Notes: generated by a model from the letters alone, not told the origin. Counted from the first letter of the stretch, positions 10,863 to 24,771 are shown. The stretch: DNA of 64,000 bases from Blastobasis lacticolella (GCA_905147135.1 LR990045.1:17708173-17772172), one strand, 5' to 3'. Translations and numbers: made by a program.

Positions 10863-12383
10863 TCCAAAACTCTCTATTTGCACTCTACAGTATACATACA
10901 TGGGATAAAATATATTATAGTAAGCAGAACAAAGGGCGGTCTTATCACTAGAGTGATCTCTTCCAGACAACCTTCGTATGGAAAGAAACAAAGTATTTTA
11001 GCTACTGACAGGTAGTGCACACAAAATCTTAATCTTCTTTAGTGATATAAAAAAAAACTTAAACGAAACGAAATCGATCAAGTTACATCATCGTATTGCA
11101 GCGTTATCGTGCTTACGAACGCGGCATCTTGCTTTATCGTAAATATTTAAAAACGTTTGCACACATTGTAAGGTTGTTGACTTGGCAAGCGCCGATGTGC
11201 ACTTGCTGAAAATTTGTACCGTACATTCTCACTGTGTATCTATCTATCTGTTGTTAAAACTGAATTATGGGCACTGTTACGTAGCTACATGTTCTTTCTA
11301 CATTGTATACGTACAACAAAGTCGCATTTAGCGTCGGTCTGTTACCTCTTTATGGGTATAACGTGTAGCATAGTTAGATACACATAATGGTTTTAGATGC
11401 CTGGTTGGCCAATGCTTTCCGCATCATAATAATAGGAAAAGTAACCTCGCTTAGCACATTCATTTAGCCACCATATTTTGATGTATAGACGTAAGAATAC
11501 TCGGAATAAGTACCCAGCCCGCGGCTTGTGGTGCGATGGCGGAATTATGCTGCGGGCATCAGATCAAAAAAGTTCTTCAAAACATTCCGTAAAAACTATT
11601 TACACAAATTTGATTTATTTATTTCATAACAGAGGGAACCAAGCAAAAGGATTGGAAAGTTAGCTACTTCCACAATGTTTTTGTGCTCTGTGGAGCCAAA
11701 TAAGCAAAAGGGTCGCGAATGTGTTGCCAGCCTTTTAGAAAGGTGTTAAAAGGCCTCAATTTCTACTTACGACTGCTAAATAAGATTATTAATTAAACTT
11801 TATATTTATATAGCATTCACGTGTAATATTATCACTAATTTACAGTTCTGTGAATACCTCGAATGAGTTTGTACAAAACCAACAAAAACCACGAGTTGTT
11901 TTCTGGGTAGGCACGTGTTTCGAAGGCAACGTCGCATTGAATGAGTAGAGATTAATGATGTTTCAAAGTCGGATCGATAGGGATTTCGCATATGCCCTGT
12001 ACATCTGTCTGTCAATATGTACGGGACAAAGGTGCGGCAAAGGTTTGTAATATTATATATTGTACATTATTATTATTGGTTTATACATATCAATAGTTCC
12101 TGTCACTTGGTATTACAAAATCGCCGTAATAGGTTATTATTAACAGTTAACACTGTTACGTGTGTTATCTCGTACCAATAGAAACTCATTTATAATTTAA
12201 TTATTTCTCAATTAATCTTTAAAAATCTTATATTCACACCCGAATACTCCAATATCTCGTAATTTTAAGGGCTCATTAGCTGTCATGCTATCCCTTTTGA
12301 ATGTCAAAGATTTGAAAGAAGCATTAGCATTAAGAAGCATTCCAGTATTCGGGATTCAGTCTTCTAACGATCTACTATGATAG
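10863..12383. other. Noncoding stretch, nothing recognised
   Basis: Only short frames without domains occur, plus scattered TTATTATT and TATCTATC microsatellite runs (for example near 11240 and 12068). No tRNA, hairpin or repeat stands out. Confidence 0.45.
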
Positions 12384-12520
12384 CAGATGATGGAAGAGAG
12401 TGAAATTAATGATCGCGCGTTCGAACACCGCGGCGGCTGCCATGTGCATCTGCCGTGTGCCACAATCCCGCCAATCGAGCGGCATCGGATTCCATAATTA
12501 GTAGTATATTACATTTCTAT
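12384..12520 (+). repeat. Diverged local duplication, block A
   Basis: This block is paired with 12900-13110. Both contain, in order, a GCAGA(A)TGATG start, GAGAGTGAAATTAA (12396-12409), GTGCATCTGCCGTGTGC (12444-12460) then ACAAT, AATCGA.CGGC, and a GGATT...ATTAGTA...TTAC end. The two sub-blocks are identical between copies while the sequence between them has drifted and changed length. No frame is shared, so it is not a duplicated exon. It could be a duplicated regulatory element, a noncoding RNA segment, or two copies of an unlisted repeat. Confidence 0.7.
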
Positions 12521-12682
12521 GGTTCTCACATAAGTCTTGTCTGCAAAACAATTGTTGGGCCAGGAGTCTCTCCAGTTTGTTTCTAAAAGAGTATCGACTA
12601 AAGAAAAAGCGCGCATCCCGATGTCATTGTACTACAGCTTACGAAGAGCCTTCCTTATTGTTCTGTTAAATTAAATAAATTT

Positions 12683-12715
12683 ACGTAGACGATTCAATAA
12701 TTGAATCGCCTACGT
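12683..12715. repeat. 15-bp palindrome with 3-nt loop
   Basis: ACGTAGACGATTCAA, loop TAA, then TTGAATCGCCTACGT. One position is a mismatch that would be a G-U type pair in one RNA strand. A further palindrome TACGTAGG-G-CCTACGTA lies 70 bp downstream at 12786-12802 and shares the CTACGTA core. Both sit between the two duplicated blocks. Confidence 0.85.
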
Positions 12716-12899
12716 CAATTTCTTTGCCTACACGTGTAATCTTGAGTGTTATATTTTGCTATGTTAAACTAGCTGGACTGTCTTATACGTAGGGCCTACG
12801 TAAACCCAGCCTACATCGTAGCCGAACAACTTTGATTCTACGACACGTGGTGCATTGCATGAAACGCAGAACTTCTTAGCTGAGATGTACCAGGTTCGC

Positions 12900-13110
12900 A
12901 GAATGATGTAGGAGAGTGAAATTAACTATGGCGTGTTGTATACCGCGTGCATCTGCCGTGTGCTACAATAGGTCGCTAATCGACCGGCGAGGGCGGCCGA
13001 ACTCCGATGGGGGCGGAACCGCGCAGATACAGACTTGTTATCGTACAGCCAGACGGCCAGCGGTGAAAGTTGTCAAGGATTGTATTATTAGTATGTATGT
13101 AGTTACCCAT
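12900..13110 (+). repeat. Diverged local duplication, block B
   Basis: Partner of 12384-12520. GAGAGTGAAATTAA is at 12912-12925 and GTGCATCTGCCGTGTGC at 12947-12963, then ACAAT. This copy has about 90 extra GC-rich bases before the shared end (GGATTGTATTATTAGTATG, from 13077). See block A for interpretation. Confidence 0.7.
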
Positions 13111-16100
13111 TATTTGTGGGGAGGAACGTAGCACAAAATATTGACAATGTTATTTATGTAGCTATGAGTTCATCGAAATATTTCACATTGTATGATCGCC
13201 TACTTATTCAGCAATTGAATAATGAAAGTAAGCGATAAATTTTATAGTTTATCTAACTTTCGATGATTACAACGACTATTGAGAAAGTTTATCACAATCA
13301 CAACTCATTTATATTCTGGTTCGGCGTGCCAAAGAAGATTATAATGCTGTAAAATGAAATTGGTATTCAACGGGACCACATAACTCCGTCGAAATATGTG
13401 ACATGGAATTTATACAGCGATGGAGTCAAATTGACTCTAAAGCATGCCTGCCTGTCTGTTGTGATGTCATAGGCGACAAGATAAGCTTGTCTAAAGATAA
13501 ATCCGGTAACAATTCCATTTCTGCTTAAGCATAAGCACCCTCCGCAAATATCCATATTAACGTTTCGAATAATTCATGTTTGAGATAATCTAAACGTACG
13601 GAGCTGACGGAAATAAATATCAATTAGAATTTAATCTGTGATGGCGGCATCTAATATTAGTGGAATTGTTATGGCGATGGCGAGTGGAGTGGACAGGGCC
13701 GGTCACGCGAGCGCTCCCTCGCCAGCTGACCGCGCCACAAACGGTAATCAAGCATGGAACGTCGCCCGGCCACCATTTACATACGTACGCCACTGATTTT
13801 CATATGACATTGTTTGCGTTATCAGATTACTAGGGGCTTCAGCTTGCGATGTAGCAAATGGATTTACGTTTTGCAGTTTGTTCTAAAATCTGTGAATGTA
13901 TTAGGTTTTGTTTTAATCGATCGAGTTGACTGCCTTAAGTCGTGGCTGGTAATCAATCTTTTTCGGTTATGACTTTCTAATATGGATAGAAGAAACTCAT
14001 TCATTTCGGATTAGGGGCGCTTGCATGAATTTCCGGCTTGCGACAATAAGCCTGCGTGATTCCCGAGCCATAAGTACCTGCGACAACATTAATCTGTATG
14101 AATAATAGCAAGGTAAAAGCGAGTCCATATCTCTGACGCGTTTCGCGTGGTTCGATGTGATAGGGTTAAGGCGAGGTAGACGTGCGTTTACCTGTAACGG
14201 AGGGTGCCGGGGGGCGGGGCGCCGGGGCCGCTTTGATTGATGACGTGGGGCCGCATTGTGCGTACATGCCCATTGTCCAAGCAACGTGAAACGAAACAAC
14301 TGGACGAGCAACTAAATGAGTTCTTTTATTGCAGACGATTATCCCGTATGGGATTCATATGTAACTTCCGAGAAATTTCCGTTGATTAGGATTCCACCCG
14401 TGAGTGTCCGTAACGGCGAAACACATGCCAAATTGGCGGACGGCTGGTTGGGGTCTGCTTTTTATCTCACTCATATAATTGCTTTAATGGTTTGGCACTA
14501 AGTTGGAACGCTGGAATCTATGTAGATTTACTAACGAGGCGAAACATTAGTGTTTTTTTCTCCAGTTGGTACGTAACGTATCTAGATCCAGTATTCTAAC
14601 TGCCGAGTACCTGTTAATGCACAACATTAATAAACATACGGGCTAACTCTTATCTCTTTGCCGCTTAGATTGTTATCGAAACCTGCACGCAAGTATTAAC
14701 TGGCTATTTAAAATTATTTTATTCATTCGAAGAAAACGTTTTAAAAGGCAACTCTACCCGTAGGCGGTTCTCTATATTGACAAACAAAACCAATCTCTTT
14801 TATCAAACGAGAAAGGTAAACTCTAATAAAACACAGAAACGCAAAGGTGAGGGGCTCATTTCGTCTACAAACACTCTGTCGGCGGAAAGCTTTAATTTGA
14901 AAAATCATTTATAAATAACGTAAAGTAGGTAGGTACGAAAGCAATTTTCCGTCCAATGTTTTTTCAATTCATAAAAAATCAACGCCAATATAGTGTGTGT
15001 GGGGGTAAAACAACAATGTTCAAACAAATAAATGAACCGTAAGGAATTTCTCGGGAGGGCACAAACACGGCAAGGCGGCAGCGCCGCGCGACACGGCTAT
15101 ACTAGACGTGGCATGAAATAGGTCGGAAAATAACTCCATTCCCGGGGGCACGACTGCGAATGCTGCGATTCAATCAGCTCTGATTCAGAAATTTTGGAGT
15201 TCGTTTACTGAACACGCGAGCGGGTTCGCCCGGAATAGGGTGAAGAATTACGGGTGAACAAGTCACTTAGAGCGGAGACGGGCTAACGCGGCCACCCGGG
15301 GCCACCGGGCTATTACACCTCCGCGATTTCACCATACACGCTATCAACACCCAATATCGCCTCATAACGCACCAAAATATATATCTTCAGAAGGAAACTT
15401 AAGAAGTGAAATAGGTTCATAAAATCAGCTGTAATAACCTTGTTTACCATATCCAAGACTGTGGTTAGTTAGTTAACATATCTTGCGACTAATCTCGTAC
15501 CGATTTTAATTAACTAAACACAGCGGGATGTTCGGTCTAGACGTTATCTAATAAGCCTATTAGATGATTTATACATAACCACAGGCAATTTGAATTGCAA
15601 ATACCTATAGTAAGATGAAAATGGGGGAGCGGGTGCGGGCTGTTTGAGTGTCGTGTGCCACGAATTTCCTATCCTAGACTTGACGTGATTCCAATTAAAT
15701 ATGGTCCAATATTACCTACGATCTGCGGTGCCCCGGACTGCAGACTAAATTGCTAAATTCGTTATCAGTGGAAACTAGATTCCTCCGTTGGTTATTCCTA
15801 AACTGGGTTAGCCAGTCCATTTGCGCTGCAAGCGTGTAAGCGGTGTGTTAATTATGACGATAATAATTTAACGGGTTTTATACAATTATAAAGGCCAATT
15901 TATAATAGCCTTTATTTATTGGCTGGCCCGGTCGATTCGTTCCGGACAATAATGATAACTTTAATGTTAACTAAACTCTCAATTCGCAAAATTCTGGGTA
16001 ACAAAGTGAAGTAAAAGGCGTGTAAGGTATTCAGAATAGGGCTCTCGGTTCGAATTTGTCGTCGCGCATGTAATCGGTTCTAGCGGGTAAAATGTCGGAA

Positions 16101-16745
16101 TCAAACCTCGTGGTTATCCTATCTGAAATCCATTTAACTTGGCCGGATGCTGTGAGGTGTGTACACTAATCTCTCGGTCTAATCGGAACAGATGTTATGT
16201 GACTTCCCCAAACGTAAATAGAGTTGGGGTTCAGATAAATCAACCCGACATTTTAGAATTTACTTTCGGGGAGTTTTCGCCGAGGATCTTTGTCGGCCCC
16301 GACTTATCTGTTTTAATGGAAGTTTTGCTTTTAGGTGTATTTCGGAACCCACCCTAAACAAATGCACGTTGGTTTAGTAAAACTTGTGTTTTACATCAAC
16401 GACGTGCCTATCGAACATAGTTGGTAAGTATACAATGTTTCAAAAGGATTTGGTGGTATTAGAAACTAACGTTACACGCCGTCACACGTTTCGTATTGTT
16501 GGACTGAAAATGTTGTTTGAAATGAAAGCGTCCGTTTGCACTGTCAAAAATTGAAATGACCACCCTTCACAGTGGGGAAGAATAGCACAATCGCTAGCAT
16601 TGCCCTGAGGGCCGGCTAGAGTCGGAATGGCACGCGTCTGAAACGATGACAAATGTTTCCATTTAAATTCCGTGGTGTAGTCTGAAAAGAGTCGCAGGGA
16701 TGTTGAGCACACAATGAGTAATAAATCGGTTCAAAAGCTGGCCCC
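13111..16745. other. Noncoding stretch, nothing recognised
   Basis: Composition is mixed, with a GC-rich patch near 14190-14260. Frames up to 104 codons are present, but none has a domain or convincing start. The perfect palindrome GAGTCAA-A-TTGACTC sits near 13423-13437. No repeat family is recognised. Confidence 0.45.
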
Positions 16746-16860
16746 GGTTTGGGCGGCCGGCCTTGCCGCGCGGTCGTCGCCCCGTCGTCGCCCCGCCGCC
16801 GCGCCGCCGCCGCCCGCGCCCCTATAAATACATCGACACGAGACAAATGCATTCTGCAAC
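16746..16860 (+). promoter_or_regulatory. Possible core promoter: GC-rich block plus TATAAATA
   Basis: A run of very high GC with repeated GTCGTCGCCCC and CCGCCG units (16760-16820) leads directly into CCCCTATAAATAC, with TATAAATA at 16823-16830. GCATTC at 16849-16854 is one base off the arthropod initiator TCATTC and would put the start A about 28 bp downstream of the TATA box. No open frame with an identifiable product follows, so a noncoding or untranslated first exon would have to be assumed. The GC tract alone could equally be a plain CpG island. Confidence 0.3.
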
Positions 16861-19800
16861 AACTATTTGTAATTGTGTGTATAGCTTTCGCAGATGTAGC
16901 GCTGTCTGTCTGTGCACTTCGCGCTCCTTTTATACGAGTCGTGGTGTCACGCTTTGATGTTCCGTGGCGGTTAATTAACGTGACATTATATTCGTGTCTG
17001 AAAGTGTGTCAGCACCGTATTCAATAAAGCCTTAGCGGCGTATCCATTAGATTTCTTTGGCGACGTTTAGACGTCGAGTTGAGAAATAGATTATGTGCGC
17101 AATTTTATTACTTTTAACTATTTCTATCAAAGGGGTCGCTGGTAATAAAGAGCCAGCATAAAGAAGTAGCTGTACGTGTTCGTTTTAATTTCCGAAGTAG
17201 GTACTGAGACAGCGAGCGCAACATATTGCATTCGCGTAGTTTAGACCGTCGCGTCATGTGGGGCACGTAGCGTGACTCAGCGCAGTCCGAGCACGACCTC
17301 CTCTAAATCGATTCCGCTGATTAACTCCTGAAAAAAGTAGCGAGCGCAAGCGAGCAGAAAAGGAAAACAATTAATTAACTCATTTCCCGTAATTAGCGGG
17401 GCCGGACACGAAATTACTTAAGCATCTGCGGGCAAGCGGTAATCGGACCAGTAGGCGGCGGGAGCGGAAGCGGCTTTCCCTCGCGGCCGGATCCGAGGAC
17501 CTCGGCTGTGGGAACCCTGTGCGGGACGCATTTGCATGTTTACTCTACTCATACAATCGCGACGGGAAGCTGGCTAATTGTAAAATAAACGAGAATGGAT
17601 TAAGAAATTTGAGGGTAGATTCGGTTTTGCTAAATTTTGTAGGTTGGACCCGAGACGCCGTTTTTTATTTTCGATTTAATTTTCCCACGGTTTTAAAAAA
17701 CCGTGCGTCATAATCTGCATGCCAAACAACTCGATCCGCCCACTAGTTTGACCTGACCCTTGTCGCCTTATCCTTTTACCATATTTTGCTGATAAGAACA
17801 GAAAGTGTTATTATTATAAACTATAATTATAAAATGGTAGTTCGTATTTGAGATAAGCGCCTGCCGAGGGGACTGTCCGCTGCCCTTTGTCTGCGGCAAC
17901 AATAAGCGGTTTTCGGTGAATAACAACCGAAACAAAACGTGGAAGCTACCGGCTTTGTTCCCACCTTAATATATACCTACCTCTAGTTATGCTGCAGTCT
18001 GCAAGCACCTTAAGGAAGGGTTTATTTGCTTTCTGCGAACTCACCATAAATAAATGGCGCTTATTTTACAAATAATTAAATTAGACAATGCACCTTAAGG
18101 AACAGGCTAGCGAACCTGGTGAAAAGTGGTCACCGCTGCCTATAGACATTCACACATCTGCCATTTTTAGTTATTTATCGAAATAAATTCTAAGAGTACC
18201 CGTCCGGACCTGCTTTTAGCTAATCTCAATCAGCTTTCCGTGTTCTGGGAATATTCCCACGTGAACGGATAAAATATGTTAAAATGATCGACTCTGTGAA
18301 TACTGTCGTAATGCATTGAAAGCAAAAACAGACCGTTAGATATTACAGAGCCGCCTTTTAGCAGCAGGTACATCAAAAGTTAACATGAACACGTCATGAT
18401 ATTCATGATATCATTCCTTGGTATCTGTACGTAGCTGTTTGTAAAGTACTCGTACTTTCCACATCTCTTTTCGTTTATAAATGCAAACGTCGTTAAACGT
18501 CGTCGGTTAAAAATGCTCGGAACATTTTGTGAACAAGCAAAGGCTGTGTCGCTTTAAATTGTTGGCAGAAATACCGACTGTACAGCGTTACATTCTCCAT
18601 GCAGGGAACGCCGTAAAAGGGTTTGGTTGTATTGAATTTATGAACCGAGCGGCGTGGCGGGACCTTTTGTGGAGCGTTCGATTGACCGAGTAATTTTAAA
18701 ACGGCGCCGCGCGTACCCGTTCGTTCAAAAGCGCGGGTTTCAAAGAACGCGGCGGCGGGGCGCAGGGCGTGCGGAAAGGCGTTTTCCGTGAAAATGGCCC
18801 GCTGCGCCGGTGTCAGCCATGTTTACAAACAAGCATTTAATTGACACAGGAATTCCAGCGACGGTGCTAAAGGAAAACATATCCCTCCCTCGCGCCGCAG
18901 GACGCCGCGTGCCGCCCTGTCGCATCGAACCGATTCGCTCCAATTATTTCATTGCCACCGGAGTCGGCAAAGAAAGTAGGCGCTGAATATTTACACTGCA
19001 CATTGTTCGTTGTCGATTGAGGATGTAACGTTGGAATTGAATACAGAGTTAGGCATGTCCATTATTCATTCGGTAACGGATGATCGCTCCGACGATCTAA
19101 AATAAAAGGAACTGTGCAAGGCTACTGTGATTTGCTACTCATCCTATTCTCCCATTTTCTAAAGGATTTTCTAGAAGGCCAAGGTTGCTGTTGCTTTTAT
19201 ACTCGTTTCTAGGTCGCAGTTAATCTCGACAGCATCTGAGAAGGCTACGAACTTAATTTCCATTTATTTGTCGTCTATTACTTTAGATCCTGAGCTAGCA
19301 GACTTTATAAACCTACCTAATACCTAGTTAAAATAATATTTTTAATTAGATACGTCTCGGGCTTCCATTCTAAAAAATCAAAATCTAAAAACTTTTCAAT
19401 CTCTTTTCGTGGTATAGTTAACATTAATTATGATGTATTAAAATTAATAAATGAGGACTGTAGTTAGTGTGGCGGACCTGTGACAGTATGTACAGAAAAT
19501 ATTATTATATATATATTATATATAACAGAGCCAACGATTATATATTAACTGAAAAATATGTTGAAACTTCAAGCTCATCAAATGGCACTGCTTGTTATTT
19601 AATGCAGTTGAAACTGCAGTTAAAACTCGCTGACTCTCCTTCCCTAGTTCTAACCTCGTCTAAAACCTTGCATTAGACCGGCCGCGGTGGGGCGGGAAGC
19701 TCCTTTATTTTTTAATGAAACCTCATTCTCTGCTTAATTGAGTACAATAACGTCTGTAATGGGCATACCTACAGTGCACAAAAACGCGTTGAGTCTACTC

Positions 19801-20164
19801 CAAAGTAGGTGTATACCCAAACCTGGGGGATATTAAACATAATGTTTCGTGGGGTGGTTTCCCTTCCCCCACCGGAGTAATATGGTATGGCTATTTTAGG
19901 GAAATGGTGAATGTTTACGAATTACTACAGTTAGTTTTAATCCGGCACACGCAACGCACCCGCCTAGCTTTTATTTGATTATCAGGGACAAAATATTCTC
20001 GTATACGTTTGGCCTACGACCGAAACTTGAATAAGTACCAAAATACAAGTAAGAGTATGAGCGAGCGTGAGTAAGTAAGAGTGCTGAGTAAGCATAGTTG
20101 AGTACTTTACAAAATATAGTTTTTTTTTAAATTTGTAATTGTATAAATAAGTAAGACATAGATA
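16861..20164. other. Noncoding stretch
   Basis: No gene is recognised. Contents are an octamer motif at 17530-17537, CpG-rich patches near 17400-17520 and 18640-18790, and an (AT)n microsatellite near 19500-19524. The frames here are short and without domains. Confidence 0.45.
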
Positions 20165-20515
20165 AGAGAGGTAGGGCATAGCGGGGTATCTCGTTCGAAT
20201 TGGAGCCGCCCGACTGGGGAAGTACCTCCACCTTACAGAATATCGCAGCTAAATAATACTCTTTTAAATAGTATTGTGTTTCTGCCGGTGAGTAAGGTTT
20301 CCAGTGCTCCATGGGGTGGGGATTTGGGGAACCGTGGCTTTGGCAGTGGAGTGGCATTTGCTTTTTGCTGGCAGAGCAACGTGTTGTAGAGGTGGGCAAC
20401 GCATTAGCGATACTCTTGGTGTTGCTAATGTCTATAGGCAGTGGTGACCACTTTCCATCAGGTGGCCCGCTTGCCTGTTTGCCTACCGTATGCCATAAAA
20501 AAAAAAAAAAAAAAG
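20165..20515 (+). mobile_element. Non-LTR retrotransposon 3' end or derived SINE, copy 1
   Basis: The blocks GACTGGGGAAGTACCTCCAC, AATATCGCAGCTAAATAA, TTCTGCCGGTGAGTAAGGTT, GGGCAACGCATTAGCGATAC, TGCTAATGTCTATAGGCAG and CCATCAGGTGGCCCGCTTG end in an A-run of about 18 (20497-20514). This block order is the well-known 3' UTR of a widespread lepidopteran LINE (jockey/CR1-like by memory). A second copy at 63709-64000 begins at the same base. GGGCATAGCGGG close to the left edge resembles a pol III A box and GTTCGAATT a B box, but they are only about 18 bp apart, too close for a normal tRNA-type promoter. Confidence 0.8.
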
Positions 20516-23500
20516 ACTTTTTAAATACTACATTAATAGTATAAAATACACTTGAAAATATTGCAAGGGTTGACCCTTCGAGGGGTGTTCAAAAGCTTGT
20601 ATGCATAAAATACTCGTATATACGAAATGCCGATGGTTCGAAACTGAAGTAGGTAATCCAAAAAATATGATAAACCAAGGCAGGCAAACTACACCGATAA
20701 ACCAGGCGGTAGGTACGGCGCGGGCCCGAGCAATATCCTAGGCGAGCAGTGCATCGCTAGCTTTATGAAAACTCGATCAAGTGGCTGGGAAAACACATTT
20801 TAATATCCCAGAAGGCGTCTTTACTGTCTAGAGGAATTTAAAACTACTTTCTACGTTACCATCTCCATTTTTGAACGCCAGCCGCAAGATCGCCCGACAT
20901 GAGCTTAAACTGAAACTGAGCGGCTCTGGGTACTCATACCACCAGATTATATTGTTTAATGGGTTAGCTATGCACGAGTGTGTAGTTGTAAACTCGGCGT
21001 TTTATGTTATTATTGTTTACAGGCGGAGGGATAATAAAATAAATACTCACAAGTTTACACATAAACATAATGTTCAAAGGAAACGCCTGAAGCGTCAGTA
21101 ATGAGATTCAAGTCGTGTCGTGTGAGGCTGGGAGGGAATTTTAGACGTATAGATAATGTATTATGGCATAATATAAAATACATACGCAAAGCAGTGTAAC
21201 GACGAAGTTATGGGCCGTGATAAATATTATATTTCAGTAGGTATGGAGTTCGGAAACTGATTTTTTTATGTCGCCCTGCGTGCATGTCTTTCGGACAATT
21301 TGATACGTTGCAAAAAGTGACTAGATTTTATGACATTTTTATCGCTATTTCCTTTCATTAAAATTTTTATGTCCATCTTGTAATATCTACCTTGATCCTG
21401 ACAGATTCATGGGGGAACTTAATATGAGATATTCATCGGAGTTATACGCCAACAAGTGGTCACAAACCTTTTTAATAACCCCATAAAAACATATTTAGGA
21501 ACTAAATTATAAAGCTTTATGCAAATGCGCGTCGTAAATTTTAATACACTCTTTCATACAATTTGGTTACGTTCTAAAAGATTTATGGTGGTCGGATGTC
21601 AGGGATTATTTCTTGCAAATTCAAGACAACTGGTGTCACTTTGCTTGAATATTCATTAGGCTTCGAGTTGGGGAGTTAATACCGCATCCGATTAAATGCT
21701 GATATTTTGTCGAGTCTACGTCTTTCACGCCAGGGCTGCTGTAGATCACGGGACCTTGACTTTCCGTTCACTTATAAATGTAAATCCCTATTATATTTTC
21801 ATCGCCGGAATCATTAGATACATGACTAGAACTTTATTATTTATCTTTAATCGTCGAGTATCTTTGTCTTTGATGACCTGAGCTCAGAGGGTAATTTACA
21901 TATAGCGACGTCTGATTAAACTATTTTAACATACACCTTGAATATTAATTGAGAGAATTACTTTTAATTTTCTTATTGAGTTGTTGTATATTTTGCGGGT
22001 TATAATAGTCTGGCAGCCCTACGGTGAGTCATGAGCCAGCAGGCACGAATCCTCGATTTGTTTTTGTCGGACACATTTAGGGAATATTTTACGTCGCAAT
22101 ATGTAGACGCCCCAGAATGGCTTTTCCGTGAGAATTCTAACTTAGCAAATTAAAGTAATGAAAATGAAAATGGGAGACATAAAAGGAGTTTCTAGGATTT
22201 ATGACGTAATAACGTTTACTGTTGTGGCTATAATGAAGTCATATAAAATTTATGATATCGCGAATTGTCTCTACGTATAGGCACGTCTAACTCTATAGTA
22301 GACAGTCATTATTCGATGGTAGATTTTATAACATGAAACCTAGTATCAGCAACTTAAACTTAAAAGTCTTTCCGGGAATTTAATAACTGAGCAAGATAAA
22401 CTTGAAGGCTTACAGAGTGAAAGTATAAAAAAGGAAAGTGATTAGAAGTTATGTTTAACAGGCGATCTCTCGAGCTCGCTAAAGAGGATAACATCAAAGT
22501 TTAATATAAATCCTTGGCGGAGTCTGCGAAGTTTGAGAGAACACAACAGTACTAATAATAGCCATCGCATAAACTATAAAGAGGGCGTATCAGCCGCGGT
22601 AGCGGCGGCCGGCGCCGGAACAAACTTAAATCGGCGCGCAAAGCCGCAAGAAAACTCAGGCGGCGGCACCGCAGACCGTTTTAAGTAAAATATTAAATGC
22701 GCCGTAGGATTTGTCCGTGTACCGGTGCAGGCGGGCCGGCTTTAATATTTTATGAAGCGCCCGCTCTCAGTTGTCGACGTTTTGTCTGGCCCTTAATTGC
22801 GGAGTGATGCGGCCACCTACCTCCGCGCCGGCCCCGCGCCGCCTCCGCGCCGCCACCGCTGGCCAGAGGAAATATTAAAACATCCCGCGACTCCCGCCGC
22901 TTGCTCAGCGGACTAACTGTTTATTGCGGGCCTAGAGACGTTAGCGCCTATAAATTTTATGTGTGTTCACAATGCCGCCATAAAATGTTGCAATAGGTAC
23001 CTCTGAAGCCCGTTGTTTTTCTTGAGGATTTAAAAGAAATATTGTTCTGTGGGCTCGGTACGGTGGACTCGCCCGAGTGCCGCGAGTGTGTCAGCGGTGC
23101 GCTGATGGCGGTTTCCGCGCGGATGCGTGTAGAATCATCCACCACAATTAATATATCCGGATCCGCCTGGTCCGGATCCCCCTTCGTAATCGCCGTGCTT
23201 CTAAATTGACTTGACTCCTTCATTCAATATTTACTGGAGTGGATCACCCTCATTTGTTCCAATTACAAATATTATTAGGTAGTAAAAAGTGCTGGTATTA
23301 AAATTAACGTATACAATCATTTCTCCTGATGTAGGTAAGTATATTAGATTAAATACCTTCAAGATAAAATTGCTTTTAGTATCGTGAAATTTATCTCTGT
23401 TACTAGGAACATAAGCTTTCTGATATCGGCTCACTATTATCTTATCCAACTACGGAGATTGTACCTCGGATTCTTGATGGATATATTTTACATTGGCATT

Positions 23501-24759
23501 CGATGGACGGTTGGATTATGTGTTTAATGGCAGATTATAGGCAGCCAACGGAGTAGCACGGATTTACGGTAGTCACCTAACAGCTAGGTTAATGAGTAGA
23601 AGAAACAAACAAGTCACGGGCCGGTGGGCTCAATTAAAGCCGCCCCTGCCCCCGCCCCGCAAACTCCCGTTCCGACACATCACACGCTTCATTCCAAGTG
23701 ATAACAAAAACAATTCCTGATCCGATTTGCGAGTACAATATAAAATATAGCGCGGATTATTCCCGGGAAGCGGTAAACAACAACAAATCTTGAACATTTG
23801 CTCCGTCGTAAATTCCGTAAAGTTTCGCCGCGAACTGGAAGTAGCTGCAATTTCAGAGTATGTGGAAAGTTATTGAAGGAAAATAAAGCCGATTATTCAT
23901 TATTGGCTGACATCGTCGGATGGGGAACTTATGTAAGGAACCAGCTTGCTTTTAGCGTTTGGGCACATTGCGTATACACTCACCCCGCAGCGAGAGCCCA
24001 ATTTATTGAGGGCTCCCGTCCCGCATCGCGAGCGGCGGTACGTACCTGCGAACAGAAATACACCACGTCAAATTCGTGCCACAATTAACTCTATCATAAA
24101 GTCTAAAATTAAATATCTCCCTAATTACGTGTAATTTAAACATGTAGGCCCGCAGCGAATATATATTGCTAACATAACTGTGCAGCGATGGTGTTAACGT
24201 TTTTAATTGTACCGAAACTGCTGTATGGAAGAGCTACTGTACAATATGCCATGCGTTAATTAGGGAAGTAAGTAATCCGCAGCGGTAAAAGGCTAGCTAG
24301 TGTTGTGAGACGAAATATTTTTAATATTGCAAATGAAAAACCTAATTAGGTCGTCTCGAGCCGAGCTTTTCAACCGTCTGCGATTGTCTCTATCGTAGCT
24401 ACATTATTCGTTGCTTTGCTGGATATTACTTGAAAGTTTAAAGACGCTTTGAAATCTTAACATTATGCGCTTATTACATTTAACTAAATACATTCGTCTA
24501 AATTCAGAAGCAAAAAGCGTAAAACCAAATCAAAGTGGAATGTATTGCTCGTAGAATAAGGTAAATTTTTGTATCACGTCTTTCGAATAACGGAGCGACG
24601 CGTAACATAATATAAGTAGTACAAAAATGGACTTCTGAATTCAGTCAAATGATTACAATTGACTAAATGTATGCGCATTTGTGGACATCCAGTTAAAAAT
24701 AATTAAAATTAAAGATGAACCTCAAATTAAAATACTGACTCTATTATGACTCAGCAATC
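20516..24759. other. Noncoding stretch with a CpG-rich island
   Basis: No gene is recognised. The octamer motif occurs at 21519-21526. 22590-22900 is strongly CpG-rich (repeated GCCGGC, CGCCGCC). TCCGGATCC is repeated directly at about 23157 and 23172. AT-rich flanks carry only short frames. Confidence 0.45.
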
Positions 24760-24771
24760 TATGCACTACAT

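Noticed and set aside
13423..13442. AAATTGACTCTA resembles the start of miR-929
   Set aside because: The match stops after 12 bases, and the surrounding palindrome has 7-bp arms only, so no precursor hairpin exists.
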